Origin: Carallia brachiata
Taxonomy: Eukaryota > Streptophyta > Magnoliopsida > Malpighiales > Rhizophoraceae
DNA length: 64,000 nt
Direction: 5' to 3'
NCBI GenBank assembly: GCA_021464245.1
Contig: JADCRB010000070.1
Span: forward strand, 1,204,004 to 1,268,003
Positions 63,701 through 64,000 of this stretch are shown here, piece by piece. Position 1 is the stretch's first letter. Every line of letters starts with the position of its first letter. The notes beneath the pieces were generated by a model, which had not been told where the DNA came from, searched no databases, and was given only the letters and a program-made list of their open reading frames with translations. The position numbers and the translations under genes were made by a program.

Positions 63701-64000
63701 TCAGTGCAAATTATACTGCCACAAAAGCAGTTGGGTCGCAGATCAGATATGTGAGTTTGAGCTACCTCAGCTCAATTTTCCTTTCACAAAAAGTGTTTGT
63801 CCATCATAAAAAAATAAGTTGTGTTTGACATAAGGTTTAAGATCCCCCCTCTACTGCTCTTGGGTATATATTTGTGCTTTTCGTTGAGGTAACTCTTTCT
63901 AATTTCTTTTAGTTGATCACAAATCTTTATCAATGCCCTTAGTGCCTGAAATTGTTGATAAGTGGATTTAGCTACTGAATGAATACTCACAAAGTTTACA
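60781..64000 (+). CDS. GDI1: Rab GDP-dissociation inhibitor (partial, continues past right edge)
   Basis: GDI extracts prenylated GDP-bound Rab GTPases from membranes and recycles them during vesicle traffic. Ten exons seen: 60781-60867, 61534-61596, 61677-61760, 61859-61966, 62051-62223, 62686-62797, 62908-62988, 63094-63156, 63332-63433, 63626-63750; phases agree, 332 codons plus two bases of an expected ~445. The N-terminus [20 protein letters not shown] is the FAD/Rossmann-like GDI signature, followed by the Rab-binding [14 protein letters not shown]. Further conserved blocks are [53 protein letters not shown] and [17 protein letters not shown]. All introns are GT-AG. A 66-bp tandem duplication repeats the exon 8 donor (63145-63276). 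The C-terminal exons lie outside. Confidence 0.95.
63145..63276 (+). repeat. 66-bp tandem duplication across a GDI splice donor
   Basis: Two adjacent 66-bp units (63145-63210, 63211-63276) both start CCTGAGTGCAAGGTACT and differ at one base. The first contains the end of GDI exon 8 and its donor. The second is a copy inside intron 8. Confidence 0.92.

Overview
The window is nuclear DNA of a eudicot plant. Genes have many short exons with GT/AG borders, the intergenic DNA is very A+T rich, and there are plant transposons (a full Ty1/copia element, Mutator-like foldback elements, MITEs, a truncated LINE). The protein families present (HOL methyltransferase, ITPK4, LEA_2, ARGOS/OSR, SKIP35, Rab GDI) point to a flowering plant. 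A woody eudicot such as Citrus would fit, but the species is an inference.

Layout. 1-9626 (minus): a thiocyanate/halide methyltransferase (HOL type) running off the left edge. Its intron 1 holds a 6.8 kb Copia retrotransposon in the opposite orientation (2318-9102, 5-bp target duplication). 11560-12470: a partial duplicate of the same gene's 5' end that lacks the Copia and keeps a phase-compatible first exon. 13906-19587 (minus): ITPK4, a complete 12-exon inositol phosphate kinase. 20668-22590 (plus): a 640-residue Ser-rich protein of unknown function, head to head with ITPK4. 26227-26601 (plus): a 124-residue unknown protein. 31239-32380 (plus): an unrecognised Cys-containing protein with a tentative model. 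35605-38689 (plus): a RAP-domain/OPR organellar RNA-binding protein whose first intron appears to be GC-AG. 40480-41588 (plus): a LEA_2 protein with one frame break. 48557-48910 (plus): an ARGOS/OSR organ-size protein with a long leader. 50657-55106 (minus): SKIP35-type ankyrin protein with two single-base frame breaks. 60781 to the right edge (plus): Rab GDP-dissociation inhibitor, ten exons visible, incomplete.

The genes are not an operon-like system; they are independent housekeeping, stress and growth genes. As I recall the Arabidopsis map, the order HOL - ITPK4 - LEA_2 - ARL - SKIP35 - GDI1 matches At2g43910 to At2g44100, so the window looks like an ancestral collinear block loosened by transposons and a few intruding genes (RAP, the 31 kb gene).

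The most interesting points are the retrotransposon-split HOL gene beside its own partial duplicate, which offers an alternative first exon in the right phase, and a recurring pattern of single-base indels in otherwise well conserved genes. That pattern means either real loss of function or consensus errors in the assembly. All exon borders were read by eye from splice consensus, reading phase and family resemblance; no alignment was run.
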